Origin: Siphonodentalium dalli
Lineage: Eukaryota; Mollusca; Scaphopoda; Gadilida; Siphonodentaliidae
Reading direction: 5' to 3'
Assembly (NCBI GenBank): GCA_032622095.1
Contig: CP136065.1
Coordinates: 110,339,195-110,403,194, forward strand
Length of the DNA stretch: 64,000 nt
The translations under genes and the position numbers were made by a program. Positions 46,834-58,139 of the stretch are shown here, piece by piece. The notes beneath the pieces were generated by a model, which was given only the letters and a program-made list of their open reading frames with translations, made no database searches and was not told where the DNA came from. Position 1 is the first letter of the stretch; each line of letters starts with the position of its first letter.

Positions 46834-47419
46834 CTAGAAGGTGACCCGACTTCGTCCGGGCTTTGACCTTGAATTGACCATTTTGAAGGCCAATGTCAGG
46901 TGGGGTAACGATTTGACCCGTCCAAAACACTGCCCGGACAAAAGTACCCATTGAAATCCATCCGGTTTTACCCGATTTGACCTCGAATTGATCATTTTTA
47001 AGGTCAAGGTCAAGTCGGGGTCACGATTTGACCCGTCCAAAACACTCAGTGGACAAAAGTAACCCTATGTATCAAATTTCGTGGAAATAGCTCCACCCGT
47101 TTCCGAGATATGGTCTGCGCATGCGCGAAGCTGGCGTCGCACGGGCTCGGCGACCCGATAAAATTCGTATCCGGGGCAAGATACATTCACGTACCAAATT
47201 TCAAGTCGATAGGTCCACCCGTTTCCGAGATATCGGCTGCGCATGGGCGCCGCACGGGCTCGCCAATACGACAACGTCGACCGCCTGGTCAAACTACACA
47301 CACGTACCAAGTTTCGTCCCGATCGGTCGAGAATCGTAGATTTGTATAAATGACATACAGACATACAGACAGACATACAGACAGACAGACAGACAGAGGT
47401 CTTCAAAATATATATCAGA
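46834..47419 (-). mobile_element. Chimeric Helitron, 3' part C and 5' part B (586 bp, chain 1)
   Basis: The 3' third (46834-47085) has the C-type head (CTAGAAGGTGACCCGACTTC) and C core. At about 47088 it switches to B core (AAATAGCTCCACCCGTTTCC) and ends with the B-type tail and TCTGATATATATTTTG at 47419. The host satellite resumes after an A on the minus strand. A switch between core units of two subfamilies points to recombination or template switching. Confidence 0.65.
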
Positions 47420-48052
47420 TTTTCGGGTGGACCAACCCACCGCACCCTTTATTTGGTCCAAATCGGTTCATAAATGCCCAAACGGCTATTGTTGCCACTT
47501 TCGTAACCTCTTGTGGCAACCGCATGGGCTAGAGGGTTGTTGTGGTTTTCAATTATTATATTTTATTTTCGGGTGAGCCACCCTACCCCACTGTTTATTT
47601 GGTCCAAATCGGTTCATAAATACCCAAACGGCTATGGTTGCCACTTTCGCTACCTCTTGTGACAACCGCACGGGCTAGATGGTTGCGGTTTTCAGTTAAT
47701 ATATTTTATTTTCGGGTGGGCCACCCCACCGCACCCTTTATTTGGACCAAATCGGTCCATAAATACCCAAACGGCTATGGTTGCCAGTTTGGCCACCGCC
47801 TGTGGCAACCGCACGGGTAGAGGGTTGCGGTTTTTATTTATTATATTTTATTTTCGGGTGGGCCACACCACCGTACCATTTATTTGGTCCAAATCGGTTC
47901 ATAAATGCCCAACGGCTATGGTTGTCACTTTGGCCACCTCCTGTGGCAACCGCACGGGCTAGTGGGTTGTGGTTTTCTGTTATAATATTTTATTTTCGGG
48001 TGGGCCACCCTACCGCACCCTTTTTTGGTCCAAATCGGTTCATAAATGCCCA
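47420..48052 (+). repeat. 143-bp satellite array, second block
   Basis: About four and a half units continue the array interrupted at 45299. The last unit breaks at CCAAACGGC and runs into GGAAAAACTGACCCGATG of the next region. Confidence 0.85.
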
Positions 48053-48294
48053 AACGGCGGAAAAACTGACCCGATGAAAATTTCCCCCGTAAGAATAAGG
48101 ATCACACAACACGCATTTTTTGTTTTCACACAACACGCAGTACCCGTCCCTAAAATTTTCCCGTTCCTAGGAACAACAGACATAAGAATCACACAACACG
48201 TTAATTCTGCCTTTTTAATCGAGATAATTGCATTTCGCGTTTTGTATCCGTAGTTTCGTACGCATGGTTAACCGTTTAGCAACGTCGATGGCAA

Positions 48295-48347
48295 TAAAGA
48301 GCGTCAGTCGGTTAATAACTCCAAATATGGTCGATATAAAGATCGTT
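48295..48347 (+). promoter_or_regulatory. Paired TAAAGAGCGT motif in D-type sequence
   Basis: TAAAGAGCGTC at 48295 and TAAAGATCGTT at 48337, 42 bp apart. A duplicate of this block is at 50172/50211. Confidence 0.35.
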
Positions 48348-49471
48348 GATGCCTTAACCCCCCCGAAGTGTCGTTTGCGGTGATTTTGATGATTGGGAGT
48401 GGAGAATGAGTGCTCAGAGCTTGTCCAAAATTTTCGAAAAAGCAATTGCAACAGGTTCCGAGACACTTGTGCTGCAAGTTTGTACCAAATTTCGTCAGAA
48501 ACATGACATTTTTAAAATTATTTAGTTTTTATTTATTTTTGTTCTTTATTTTTTAATATGAATTTAATGTTTTTTAAATTTAATATATATTTTTTCTGAA
48601 TTGTTTTTTTATTTTTAAATTTTTTTAATTTTAAAATGTTTTAATTAAATTTTTTGTTTCTAGCGAAAAAATTTACCCGATGAAATCCCCCCCCCCCCCT
48701 TCCTAGGAACGACAGACAACGCATTCTTTGTTTTTCTTTTTTTTTAACCTGCCTGTACCCGTCTTAATGTGAAATCTCTCTGCATAATATTTCGAGCGAT
48801 AACATTGCATTGAATTGAAAACAAACACTTCCCGTCGTGAAATCTCTGTACGATAACATTGCATTGAATTGAAAACAAACGCTTCCCGTCGGGAAATCTC
48901 TCTGCATAATATTAATGTTTTTTAAATTGAATATATATTTTTTCTGAATTGTTTTTTTATTTTAAATTTTTTTTAATTTTAAATTGTTTTAATTAAATTT
49001 TTTGTTTCTGGCGGAAAAATTTACCCGATGAAATCCCCCCTTCCTAGGAACGACAGACAACGCATTCTTTCTTTTTTTCTTTTTTTTTAACCTGCCCGTA
49101 CCCGTACTAATGTCGTGAAATCTCTGCATAATATTTCGAGCGATAACATTGCATTGAATTGAAAACAAACACTTCCCGTCGTGAAATCTCTGTACGATAA
49201 CATTGCATTGAATTGAAAACAAACGCTCCCCGTCGGGAAATCTCTCTGCATAATATTTCTCTCTGCATAATATTTCGAGTCTGTAACATTGCATTGAATT
49301 GAAAACAAACGCTTCCCGTCGTGGTCTCTCTTATTTCTCTCTGCATAATATTTCGAGTCTGTAACATTGCATTGAATTGAAAACAAACGCTTCCCGTCGT
49401 GGTCTCTCTGCATAATATTTCGAGCGACAGGCTACAGACTCCCGTCATACAGATAAGTAGATAGCGAAAAC

Positions 49472-49513
49472 GACGCTCTTTATATAGACACTGCGGAAAA
49501 CGAACGCTCTTTA
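49472..49513 (-). promoter_or_regulatory. Paired TAAAGAGCGT motif, minus strand
   Basis: GACGCTCTTTA (49472) and AACGCTCTTTA (49503), 31 bp apart. Confidence 0.35.
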
Positions 49514-49756
49514 TATATATCAACGCTATTAACTCCGAAGTGCCGATTGCGGTGATTTTGATTATTGGGAAGGGAGAAACGGTGCTCTGAGCTTCTCCAA
49601 AACGCGATCACGGCGGTGTCCGTGGGATTTTACACTTACATACGAAATTTGAGCTCAATCTGTACACGCGTTTTGGATTCTATGAAGTACCCCCCCCCCC
49701 ACACACACACACACATATATATATATATACGGAAGTCTCAAAATATATAGTATAGA

Positions 49757-50395
49757 CTAGCATGTTAGCCCGCCACTGGCGGCGTTTGTCAGAAACATGA
49801 CAATTTAAAAAAAAAATAATTAATTGTTTTAATTAATTTTTTAATTTAATTGTTTTTTTATTTTTAATTTTTTTTAATTTTAAATGTTTTAATTTAATTT
49901 TTTAATTTAATTTTTTGTTTTTCAATGAGTTAATTCTGCCTTTTAATCAAGAGAAATTATGGTAGCCGTTCCTAAAAGAGGTATGATTTAAGGTACATCG
50001 GGCGGAAAAAACTGACCCGATGAACATTTCCCCCGTTTCTAGGAACGACAGACATAAGAATCACACAACACGCATTTTTTGTTTTCCAATGAGTAAATTA
50101 TGCCTTTTTAATCGCGTTTTGTGTCCGTAGTTTCGTACTCATGGGTAACCGTTTAGCAACGTCGATGACAATAAAGAGCGTTGGTCGGTTAACTCCAAAT
50201 ATGGTCAATATAAAGATCGTTGATGCCTTAACCCCCGAAGTGCCGTTTGCGGTGATTTTGATGATTGGGAGTGGAGAATGAGTGCTCAGAGCTTGTCCAA
50301 AATGCGACGTGGACGACCCCGTGGGATTTTACCCTTATATACGAAATTTGAGCTCGATCCGACCAGCCGTTTTCGATTCTATGAAGTACCCACAT

Positions 50396-50426
<31 letters not shown>

Positions 50427-50466
50427 CACACATATATATACGGAAGTCTCAAAATATATATATAGA
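49757..50466 (-). mobile_element. Helitron subfamily D (710 bp, chain 2)
   Basis: On the minus strand it begins with TCTATATATATATTTTGAG after a host A at 50467 and ends with CTAG at 49760-49757, directly joined to the TC of the element below. The 3' hairpin is CCGCC-AGT-GGCGG, about 11 bases before CTAG. A (TG)n tract replaces the GTCT tract of the other subfamilies. It includes a paired motif at 50172-50221. Confidence 0.7.
50172..50221 (+). promoter_or_regulatory. Paired TAAAGAGCGT motif in D-type Helitron
   Basis: TAAAGAGCGTT at 50172 and TAAAGATCGTT at 50211, 39 bp apart. Confidence 0.35.
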
Positions 50467-50640
50467 TAATTAAAATCATGGGTATATAATATGATCTTGT
50501 TTATGGATATTGTAGGAAGGCTAATCTGGCTGTGTCAAATTGAGCTATAGCGATGGGATTTCTCGCAGGTCAACACATTTCGGGTTTTCGTGGGGTGTGT
50601 ATCCGCTGGATATCTTATAGTTGCAGTATGTAACAATTAT

Positions 50641-51205
50641 GACCGCGCCTTGAATTGACAATTTTTAAGGTCAAGGTCAGGTCGGGGGTCATGATCTGAC
50701 CCGTCCATATCACTCCCCGGACAAAAGTACCCCTTAGGTATAAAATTCGTCGAAATCCGTCCGTTTTACTCGATTTGACAATTTTGAAGGTCAAGGACAG
50801 GTCGGGGTCACGATTTGACCCGTCCAAAACACTCCCCAGACAAAAGTATTCCTAGGTATAAAATTTCGTCGAAATCCGTCAGTTTTACCCGATTTGACCA
50901 TGAATTGACAATTTTGAAGGTCAAGGTAAGGTCGGGGTCACGATTTGACCCGTCCAAAACACTCCCCGGACAAAAGTACCCGTAGGTATCAAATTTCGTC
51001 GAAATCCGTCCATTTTACCCAATTTGACCTTGAATTGACCTTTTTGAAGATCAAGGTCAGGTCGGGGTCACGATTTGATCCGTCCAAAAACGCCCTGGAC
51101 AAAATTACCCATAGGTATCAAATTTCGTCAAAATCCGTCTAGCAGTTTTCCCGGCCATAGCAAACAGACAGACCGACAGACAGAAGTCCCAAAATATATA
51201 TTAGA
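50641..51205 (-). mobile_element. Helitron subfamily C, 3'-truncated (chain 3)
   Basis: The 5' end TCTAATATATATTTTGGGAC at 51205 (minus) and GTCTGTCGGTCTGTCTG tract are followed by four to five core units with GTCACGATTTGACCCGTCC and CCTTGAATTGACC. No 3' hairpin is seen near 50640. Its TC abuts the CTAG of the next element. Confidence 0.6.
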
Positions 51206-51716
51206 CTAGCCGATGAGCCCGACGTTGTCCGGGCTATTCAAAAACCAAATTTCAAGTCGATAGCTCCACCCGTTTCCGAGATCTGGTCTGCACATGCGCG
51301 AAGCTGGCGTCGCACGGGCTCGGTGACCCGATAAACTTCGTATCCGGGGCAAGATACATTCACATACCAAATTTCAAGTCGATAGCTCCACCCGTTTCCG
51401 AGATCTCGTCTGCAGTATTGTTCCCGTATATCTCTCTGCAGATGTTAATAACGTTGAATGGTAAACAAACTCTCTTTATAGCGATGCGTCAAAAACAAAC
51501 GCTCATTAAATTATCACTTGATTAACCACCGCAGTGCCGTTTTTTGTGACTGAGAGTGGAGAACGGGTGGTCTGAGCTTCTCCAAAATGCGACGCCGACG
51601 GTGTCCGTTGTATTTTACCTTTGGATAGGAAGTTTGGTCTCGATCGGTCAACCCGTTTTCGATTCTATAAAGGACATACAGACAGACAAACAGAGGTCTT
51701 CAAAATATATACGAGA
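51206..51716 (-). mobile_element. Chimeric Helitron, B head and D body (chain 3)
   Basis: The 3' part (51206-51415) is B type with hairpin and CTAG; at about 51415 (CTCGTCTGCAG|TATTGTT) it changes to D-type sequence (TTCTCCAAAATGCGACG, TCGATCGGTCAACCCGTTTT) and ends with TCTCGTATATATTTTGAAG at 51716. It contains a weak paired motif at 51468/51498. This is the second B-containing chimera in the region. Confidence 0.6.
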
Positions 51717-52278
51717 CTAGCCGATGAGCCCGACGTTCAAAAACCAAATTTCAAGTCGATAGCTCTACCCAGCCCGACGTTGTCCGGGCTATTCAAAAAC
51801 CAAATTTCAAGTCGATAGCTCTATCCGTTTCCGAGATCTGGTCTGCGCATGCGCGAAGCTGGCATCGCACGGGCTCGGCGACCCGATGAAATTCGTATCC
51901 GGGGCAAGATACATTCACATACCAAATTTCAAGTCGATAGCTCCACCCGTTTCCGAGATCTCATCTGCGCATGCGCGAAGCTGGCGTCGCAGGGGCTCGG
52001 CGACCCGATAAAATTCGTATCCGGGGCAAGATACATTCACATAGCAAATTTCAAGTCGATAGCTCCACCCGTTTCCGATATCTCGTCTGCGCATGCGCGA
52101 AGCGGGCGCCGCACGGGCTCGCCAATACGACAACGACGACCGCCTGGTCAAACTACACACACGTACCAAGTTTCGTCCCGATCGGTCGAGAATCGTAGAT
52201 TTGTATAAATGACATACATACATACAGACAAACATACATACAGACAGACAAACAGAGGTCTTCAAAATATATATGAGA
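51717..52278 (-). mobile_element. Helitron subfamily B, copy 5 (562 bp, chain 3)
   Basis: 5' TCTCATATATATTTTGAAG at 52278 follows host A (T52279 on plus); the 3' end CTAG is at 51717-51720. The B core units and tail are complete, but the first head copy lacks part of the hairpin arm (GAGCCCGACGTTCAAAAACC) and a second head fragment follows at about 51770. Confidence 0.7.
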
Positions 52279-53837
52279 TTTGGCATGCTTATTCCATACA
52301 TAATCAGTAATTATTCTGAAAACTCAAACCTCCCCTCAACGCAAGAAAACCAGTGAAACTGTCGAGTCGAACTATCGTCGACGTCGCTTAATCAGTCATT
52401 GCACTTTGCTATCATCAGTTTGTATTAATATTTATGACTAACTATAGCGTTCTCTGCAGACACGATTAAGTTCTGATTTCCCGCCGAATATGACACATAA
52501 TCGAATAAAAACTAAACTTTTCGCCGTTTTTTATTCGATCGCATATTTTGTGCCTGAGCAATGAGCTGAATACCGTACCCCGTCAGTATTTAAAATACCT
52601 CACTGTGGCATACATATACCTTTGGGAAATATATTGAACAAACGGTGGTTTAGGAGACACCAGACAATGTATATGTCGTCCAACATGGTCAGCGTTATTT
52701 TTCAGAATATATATAAGCACTTAGATGAGTTTGATCTGAATTTTAGAAACAATATATATTAATGTATAGGGATATTTGCATGCGCGTGGCGTAATAACAC
52801 GATATGCTACGTTTTGTAAGGATTGCGATACGTCCAAGATGGGGGCCAAAATGGCGGCCGAAAATGGAGAAGTTAATTATTTTTCACACATTTATTCTAC
52901 ATAAGTTCTTGCCAATTTGATTGGGAGGCAAATTCTGGCTTACATTCTTATAATTCATAGTAACTGCATGATCATGTGAGATTTGAATTGATAATTCCGA
53001 CACTTAACGAGTTATTTGAAGATCGTCGTATTAAATTTCCGCAAAATTGCCCTTTGTGACAATAATGATTTTTTAAAAATATGCATAACGTGATGAGATC
53101 AGTCATTTTGACAATTAAGTGTGAGCGTCCCGTCACAATAGAAACAGAAGCTATACCGACGGCCAAATCATTTAAAGTATTAGATGTTTGTTGTGCTATT
53201 ACATGTTTTCAGTGGGTGAATTTAATGCCTAATTGCCACAATACATAAAACCCCTCATGTTTGATCCCCCATAGACGAGTCGATGTGAGAATCTGGCATC
53301 CTCCCCAAGATGCCAGTGAATACACAACTTGAGCGGACATGGCTCGCTCATTTGAACCTCGATCTCGATAGTTTGTACATAACTTGAGAGAAGGAAATAT
53401 ATAGTAAGATAACTACAAGAACTATTTCCGACCGAATTCGTCACATTATCTGTCGGCAGTCTTCGTGTAAAATACTGATTCCCAATTTGTGACGTGTCTA
53501 TTGATCGGAGCCGCAAAGAAATTTGTCAAAAGTGAGAATTTCCTACGCCAACAGGGAGCGAGTCAACTCGTACCCTGACCAACTCGTACCCTGATATAAA
53601 ATGCCCGTTATTTAGTTAATTAAAGCGATTAAAATTTTGTAAAAGATGTAATATGTCTTAGTCTTGGTGCCTGATCATAGTATGACCGTTATTTAGTTGA
53701 AATACCACCGTTTTGTCCCCATGGATTGCTGAAAAACAGCAGGGTACGAGTTGGTCAGGGTACGAGTTGACTGACATTTGGTTCTCGATAATATCTAACA
53801 ATGAAATGATTTTACATCAGGTTCCCGGGTGTCAGAC
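52279..53837. other. No supported gene
   Basis: AT-rich sequence. The word CCAAGATGGGGGCCAAAATG at 52833 resembles the giant foldback arms. A Cys-containing minus ORF (53229-53516) has no recognisable domain or clear splice sites. The phrase GGGTACGAGTTG and its inverse occur at about 53560-53770 as a short inverted pair. Confidence 0.35.
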
Positions 53838-55066
53838 CGGTTTTCCGAAGACCTATTACTACGAAGGCCCACAACTCCGAAGACCCGATTCTTCGACGGC
53901 CCACAACTCCGAAGACCCGATTCTCCGACGGCCCACAACTCCGAAGACCCGATTCTCCGACGGCCCATAACTCCGAAGATCCGATTCTCCGAAAGCCCAT
54001 AACTCCGAAGGGCCGATTCTCCGAAGACCTATAACTCCGAAGACCTATAACTCCGAAGGGCCGATTCTCCGACGGCCCATAACTCCGAAGGTCCGATTCT
54101 CCGAAGGTCCGATTCTCCGAAGATTTTGTTTTATCGGGGTATTATCGTTTACTAAATAGTGTACAGTCCAGTTGCGAAGCCAAGGGGTCCCAAAATTCCT
54201 ACTGCCCCCATTAAACCTCTACTTGCTATTTCAGACAATATGGGCCCCTACCAAAACATGTCCAATGTCATGTAAACGCCCGGAAATCGTTCATGGGGCA
54301 TCAAAATATTCAAACTTTTCCTACTGCCCCCACCTAAATGGGAATCCTGGCCCGCCACTGACTATACACCAGATACTATAACGTTACGTTGGCCCATGAG
54401 ATGCCAGAGTAAAATGTACAGGGGTGAACGGGGAAGAACTTGTCGCCCCTGTGCATGTTAGGCTACTCTGACATTCTTGTAGCGTTTCGTTATAATATAC
54501 CCGGTGCACACCAGTGGCGGGGCCAGGGTTCCCATTTAGGGGTGCACATTATGTGCGGGGATATGTGGGGGATATATCATGCATATGATATGCCGAAAGC
54601 ATATCACGAAGGGCTGATTTGGGGAGCGCATACATGGGAGGGGTCGCCCCCAATCGTTGGTCCGGGGGCTCCCCTGGGCAGGAACACTGTGAATATTTGA
54701 ATGCCTAGGAGGGATTTCCTGACGTTTACATGACATTTGACATTTTTTTTGGGGACGGTCTTGCCTAGGGCCCCATTGACCCCGCCACTGGACTGTACAC
54801 TATTTAATAAGCGATAAAACATGATCTTCGGAGAATCGGACCTTCGGAGAATCGGCCCTTCGGAGTTATAGACCTTCTGAGTTATGGGCGTTCGGAGTTA
54901 TAGGCCTTCGGAGTTATGGGCTTTCGGAGTTATGGGTCTTCGGAGTTATGGGATTTCGGAGAATCGGGACTTCGGAGTTATGGGCTTTCGGAGAATCGGG
55001 GCGTCGGAGAATCTGACCTTCGGAGAATCGGACCTTCGGAGTTATGGGTCTTCGGAAAAACGCTAC
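53838..55066. mobile_element. Foldback element with tandem-repeat arms (about 1.2 kb)
   Basis: The left arm (53838-54123) has about ten units of the type CCGATTCTCCGAAG / CCCATAACTCCGAAGA. The right arm (54824-55066) has the same units inverted (CTTCGGAGAATCGGACC, TTCGGAGTTATGGG). Inside the arms, ACTAAATAGTGTACAGTCCA and TGGACTGTACACTATTTA are a second inverted pair. The centre contains inverted CAGTGGCGGG/CCCGCCACTG words (54343-54357, 54510-54523, 54772-54791) that resemble hAT ends, but I found no 8-bp duplications. ORFs in the arms are repeat artefacts. Confidence 0.65.
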
Positions 55067-55868
55067 GTAACCAAAATAGTGGCAGTATGAATCTGAGTGT
55101 ATGTTTACATAGATTGCAACAATCTTGATCATACAAGACTCTTCGGTGTGTATATACCTCACTATATCTCAAGTTAACATATTACTGGCAAGGCAATATA
55201 TTCTTCTACTCTATTCTCCTTAACCCCCCGTTCATTTAGACGTTGGCATTGCCATAGACGATGGGAGTATAAATCAGCCTCGTGGAAAAATATATGCTAT
55301 CTAGAGTATTCACGTCTGCATTAGAAACATGGTCTACTTATGGGATTGACGTTTCAACAATGGGAATTGGTAAGAGGTCGATGTAGTTATCAACATGCAT
55401 GTGGTACACCCAGTGTGTATATTGTGCAAATACCCCGATCATCAGTGTTGCATTTCAACTATGTCTTGTAATTTTAAACTAACACCATATACCTATTGGC
55501 CACGGAGCATTCCATTAAAGTATGGTACAGGTCCAATTGGTAGTGCATGTCATGTGTCCTTCGTGTCGGTATAGGCCAATTGTGCAGGAAATGGAGTTAA
55601 GTTTGAATTCTGCATTCAATGCCGCGTTGAGAATAATAAACCAGGTCATAGTAACCGTCAGACGAAAACGGTCACGAACCTTGACTCTGATTATAGGAAG
55701 GAGAGAAGGAAATGTGTTAATTGATTTAACATACACCAACCGATGAAACACACTAACGTGCACTTCTAAACAAATGGGGGTGTAGCCTCTTGTGTAAAAT
55801 TGTCGCTTTTGAGTACAATTCACACCCAATTGAACTGTTATTATTTTAGTATTCTTCTTTATATGATA
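55067..55868. other. No supported gene
   Basis: Overlapping ORFs on both strands at 55515-55829 lack domains and splice borders. Confidence 0.35.
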
Positions 55869-58139
55869 CTAGCAGGGTTACCCGGCGTTGCCCAGGTTAA
55901 TGCGATGTGGAACCATCTGAATGCTGTGGATATTTTTTGGGAATAGAGAGCACTCTTGCTTAAAGTGTTATACGTTTTCTCATAAATTGTATATTCAAAT
56001 AGCATCACAAAACATGATTATTACAGTCATGGAATATAAGTAGTGGCCCACCTTGTCAATTGTCATTCTGTTTATCGCGATTAATCCGTTCCACCAATAA
56101 TGAAGTATTTATTTATTTATTTACAACTGCGTATACGTCCGACGTTATAATATGACACATGGACATCATAAAGACATTAGTTCGCATAAATAAAAGATGA
56201 CAATTGGGTTTTACATATTGAGATTTTTATCAATCAATCTATAGTGGGTTGGACTAAGCTCTCGAGGATACCTGGCTATCATATCTCCATGAAGATACAG
56301 ATGTGTCAAAGAAATTTCCAGGTGCTCATGGTGCTATATATTGGCTAATTTGTCTCCGTTTCAACGAAATGTTGCTGCGCATGTATATCAGCTACATTTG
56401 CCAGACACAGAGTGAGATTTTGAGTTGTTTATGTCAGTTGGTGAGTCTGTTCTAAAAACCTTGTCAGATGTCAGTATTGGGAGGATCCTGAAAAGTCATG
56501 TGCTACTAACTGCATTTTATTGTATATCAGAAGAAACTATATATGACTACACACTGTGACCACTATTTTTGAACAGACCTTCCATGTCTCCTGACAAATT
56601 GTAACTTTTTTTGTGGAAACTGTATTGAATGGAACAGACTCAATTTTGTTATAATATATATGCAATCCTCTGACGGTTCGAGGTCTCTCAATTTGCATGA
56701 ATATATGTATATCTTCAATAGAATGATAAATATACGTTTAATGCTTATTCTATGTATATCTTTTTGCTAGTGTGAATGTCCTGATTGCCATCCCCATATA
56801 AATATGACAGTTATGAAGATATAATTGTTCAAGTAACTTATAAGTGGGTTACCATTTGTCGGTATTGTGAAATGTGAACGCCCAAATCGGCTTAAAATGA
56901 TATGGAGATGGCCTGGGTGACTATATATAACTTATATGTGGATATCGGCGAATAGCAAACTTATCTATGATAGTGCATATCCGCTCGCCATCCGTGACGC
57001 AAACGACACCAAATGTGATTTTATTCATGGTATATCATTAGATAAAAACATGTATGAATTTGTTGGAAATTAGTGCCAAATATATTTGTATCAGCTTTTG
57101 CTTCTTTTGACATATTTAAACCACGCCCATTAGACTCATGGATGCATGATATACTGGCGATGATTATATATATGTTGGTGGTAATACGCAACTAAACAAC
57201 TTATGAGAATAGTTATGAACCCACATCTCTCACCCCGGCGACAAAACTAATTCATCATATTTTTTTTAATTTTGCCGACCTCCCCCTTTTCTTCCCCTGA
57301 CACCAACAGCACCATTTTAATTTAAATTTAAACCCGCACCATTATCTTCCTTGTTAAAAGTTACCCCTCTTAGAACGCCTTGGTGCCATCTCGATTGTAC
57401 CGCGTGAAGTTATATATAGAACACACAGACATACAGAAAGACAGACAGACAGCACAATTTGATTTCTTGTATCATTTGAGAAGCATATATATGAAATTGG
57501 TGAAAATTGGCGAGTATACAAATTCGTATCAAATTGAAGGTCCCCATATCTCTCACCCATAGGGCACCAATTTGGTGTATCTAAAGCACACGATAAGATT
57601 CCTCGTATCACGGAGAAGAATATGTATCAATCTGGTCGAAATCGGCACTAAACATATAGATAAAACTTTTTGTGTCCCTCTCATCTCTATACACAATTTA
57701 TATACAATTTTTTTTATTGGTGCCAATCCCTCCCTCCCCATCTCTCACCTAAACAGCACCACTGTGGTGTCTTTAAATCACACGATTAGATTCCACGTAT
57801 CATGGATAAGAACGTGTATCAATTTGGTGGAAATTGGCGCCAAAATAATAGTGCATCAATTTTGTGCCCCTGTCCCTTTCAATACACTCAATACACTCCA
57901 GACTCGAATGAGGCCATATTTGACAGATATAAGCCACACCATTAATAATAACCCCTCATACCATGGGGATACTTTTGTATGAGTGTGGTGGCAATCGGCG
58001 ACTAAACCAATTATTATCAAATTTAGTGCCCATGCCCTCCCAATATCTCATCGTTTGGACAACAATTTGGCGTTCTTAAATCGCACAATTAGATTCCTTG
58101 TATCATGAGGAAGAATATATATCAATTTGGTGGAAATGG

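Larger units (their letters stand above)
48053..49756 (-). mobile_element. Helitron subfamily D-like composite with 60-80-bp repeats
   Basis: The 5' end on the minus strand is TCTATACTATATATTTTGAG at 49756, followed by a TGTGTGTG tract. Inside are repeated blocks: AAACTGACCCGATGAA with CCTAGGAACGACAGAC three times, and five units of ATAACATTGCATTGAATTG with CTGCATAATATTTCGAG (48770-49440). A 3' hairpin/CTAG end could not be placed, so this may be several broken copies. Paired TAAAGAGCGT motifs occur at 48295 and 49472. ORFs at 48989-49523 come from the repeats. Confidence 0.45.

Noticed and set aside
45842-47445. ORFs of about 110-130 codons with REAGVARARRPDKIRI-type text
   Set aside because: They come from the 120-bp core repeats of B-type Helitrons, occur on both strands, and end in the microsatellite tails.
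48989-49523. Minus-strand ORFs repeating SVCFQFNAMLQTRNIMQRE
   Set aside because: Products of five 60-80-bp tandem units in D-type sequence.
54161-54791. Two separate hAT insertions in the centre of the foldback
   Set aside because: CAGTGGCGGG-like ends are present, but no 8-bp target duplications could be found; the outer flanks are inverted, not direct.
56670-56700. tRNA-like GGTTCGAGG box
   Set aside because: No acceptor stem, D arm or anticodon arm can be drawn around it.
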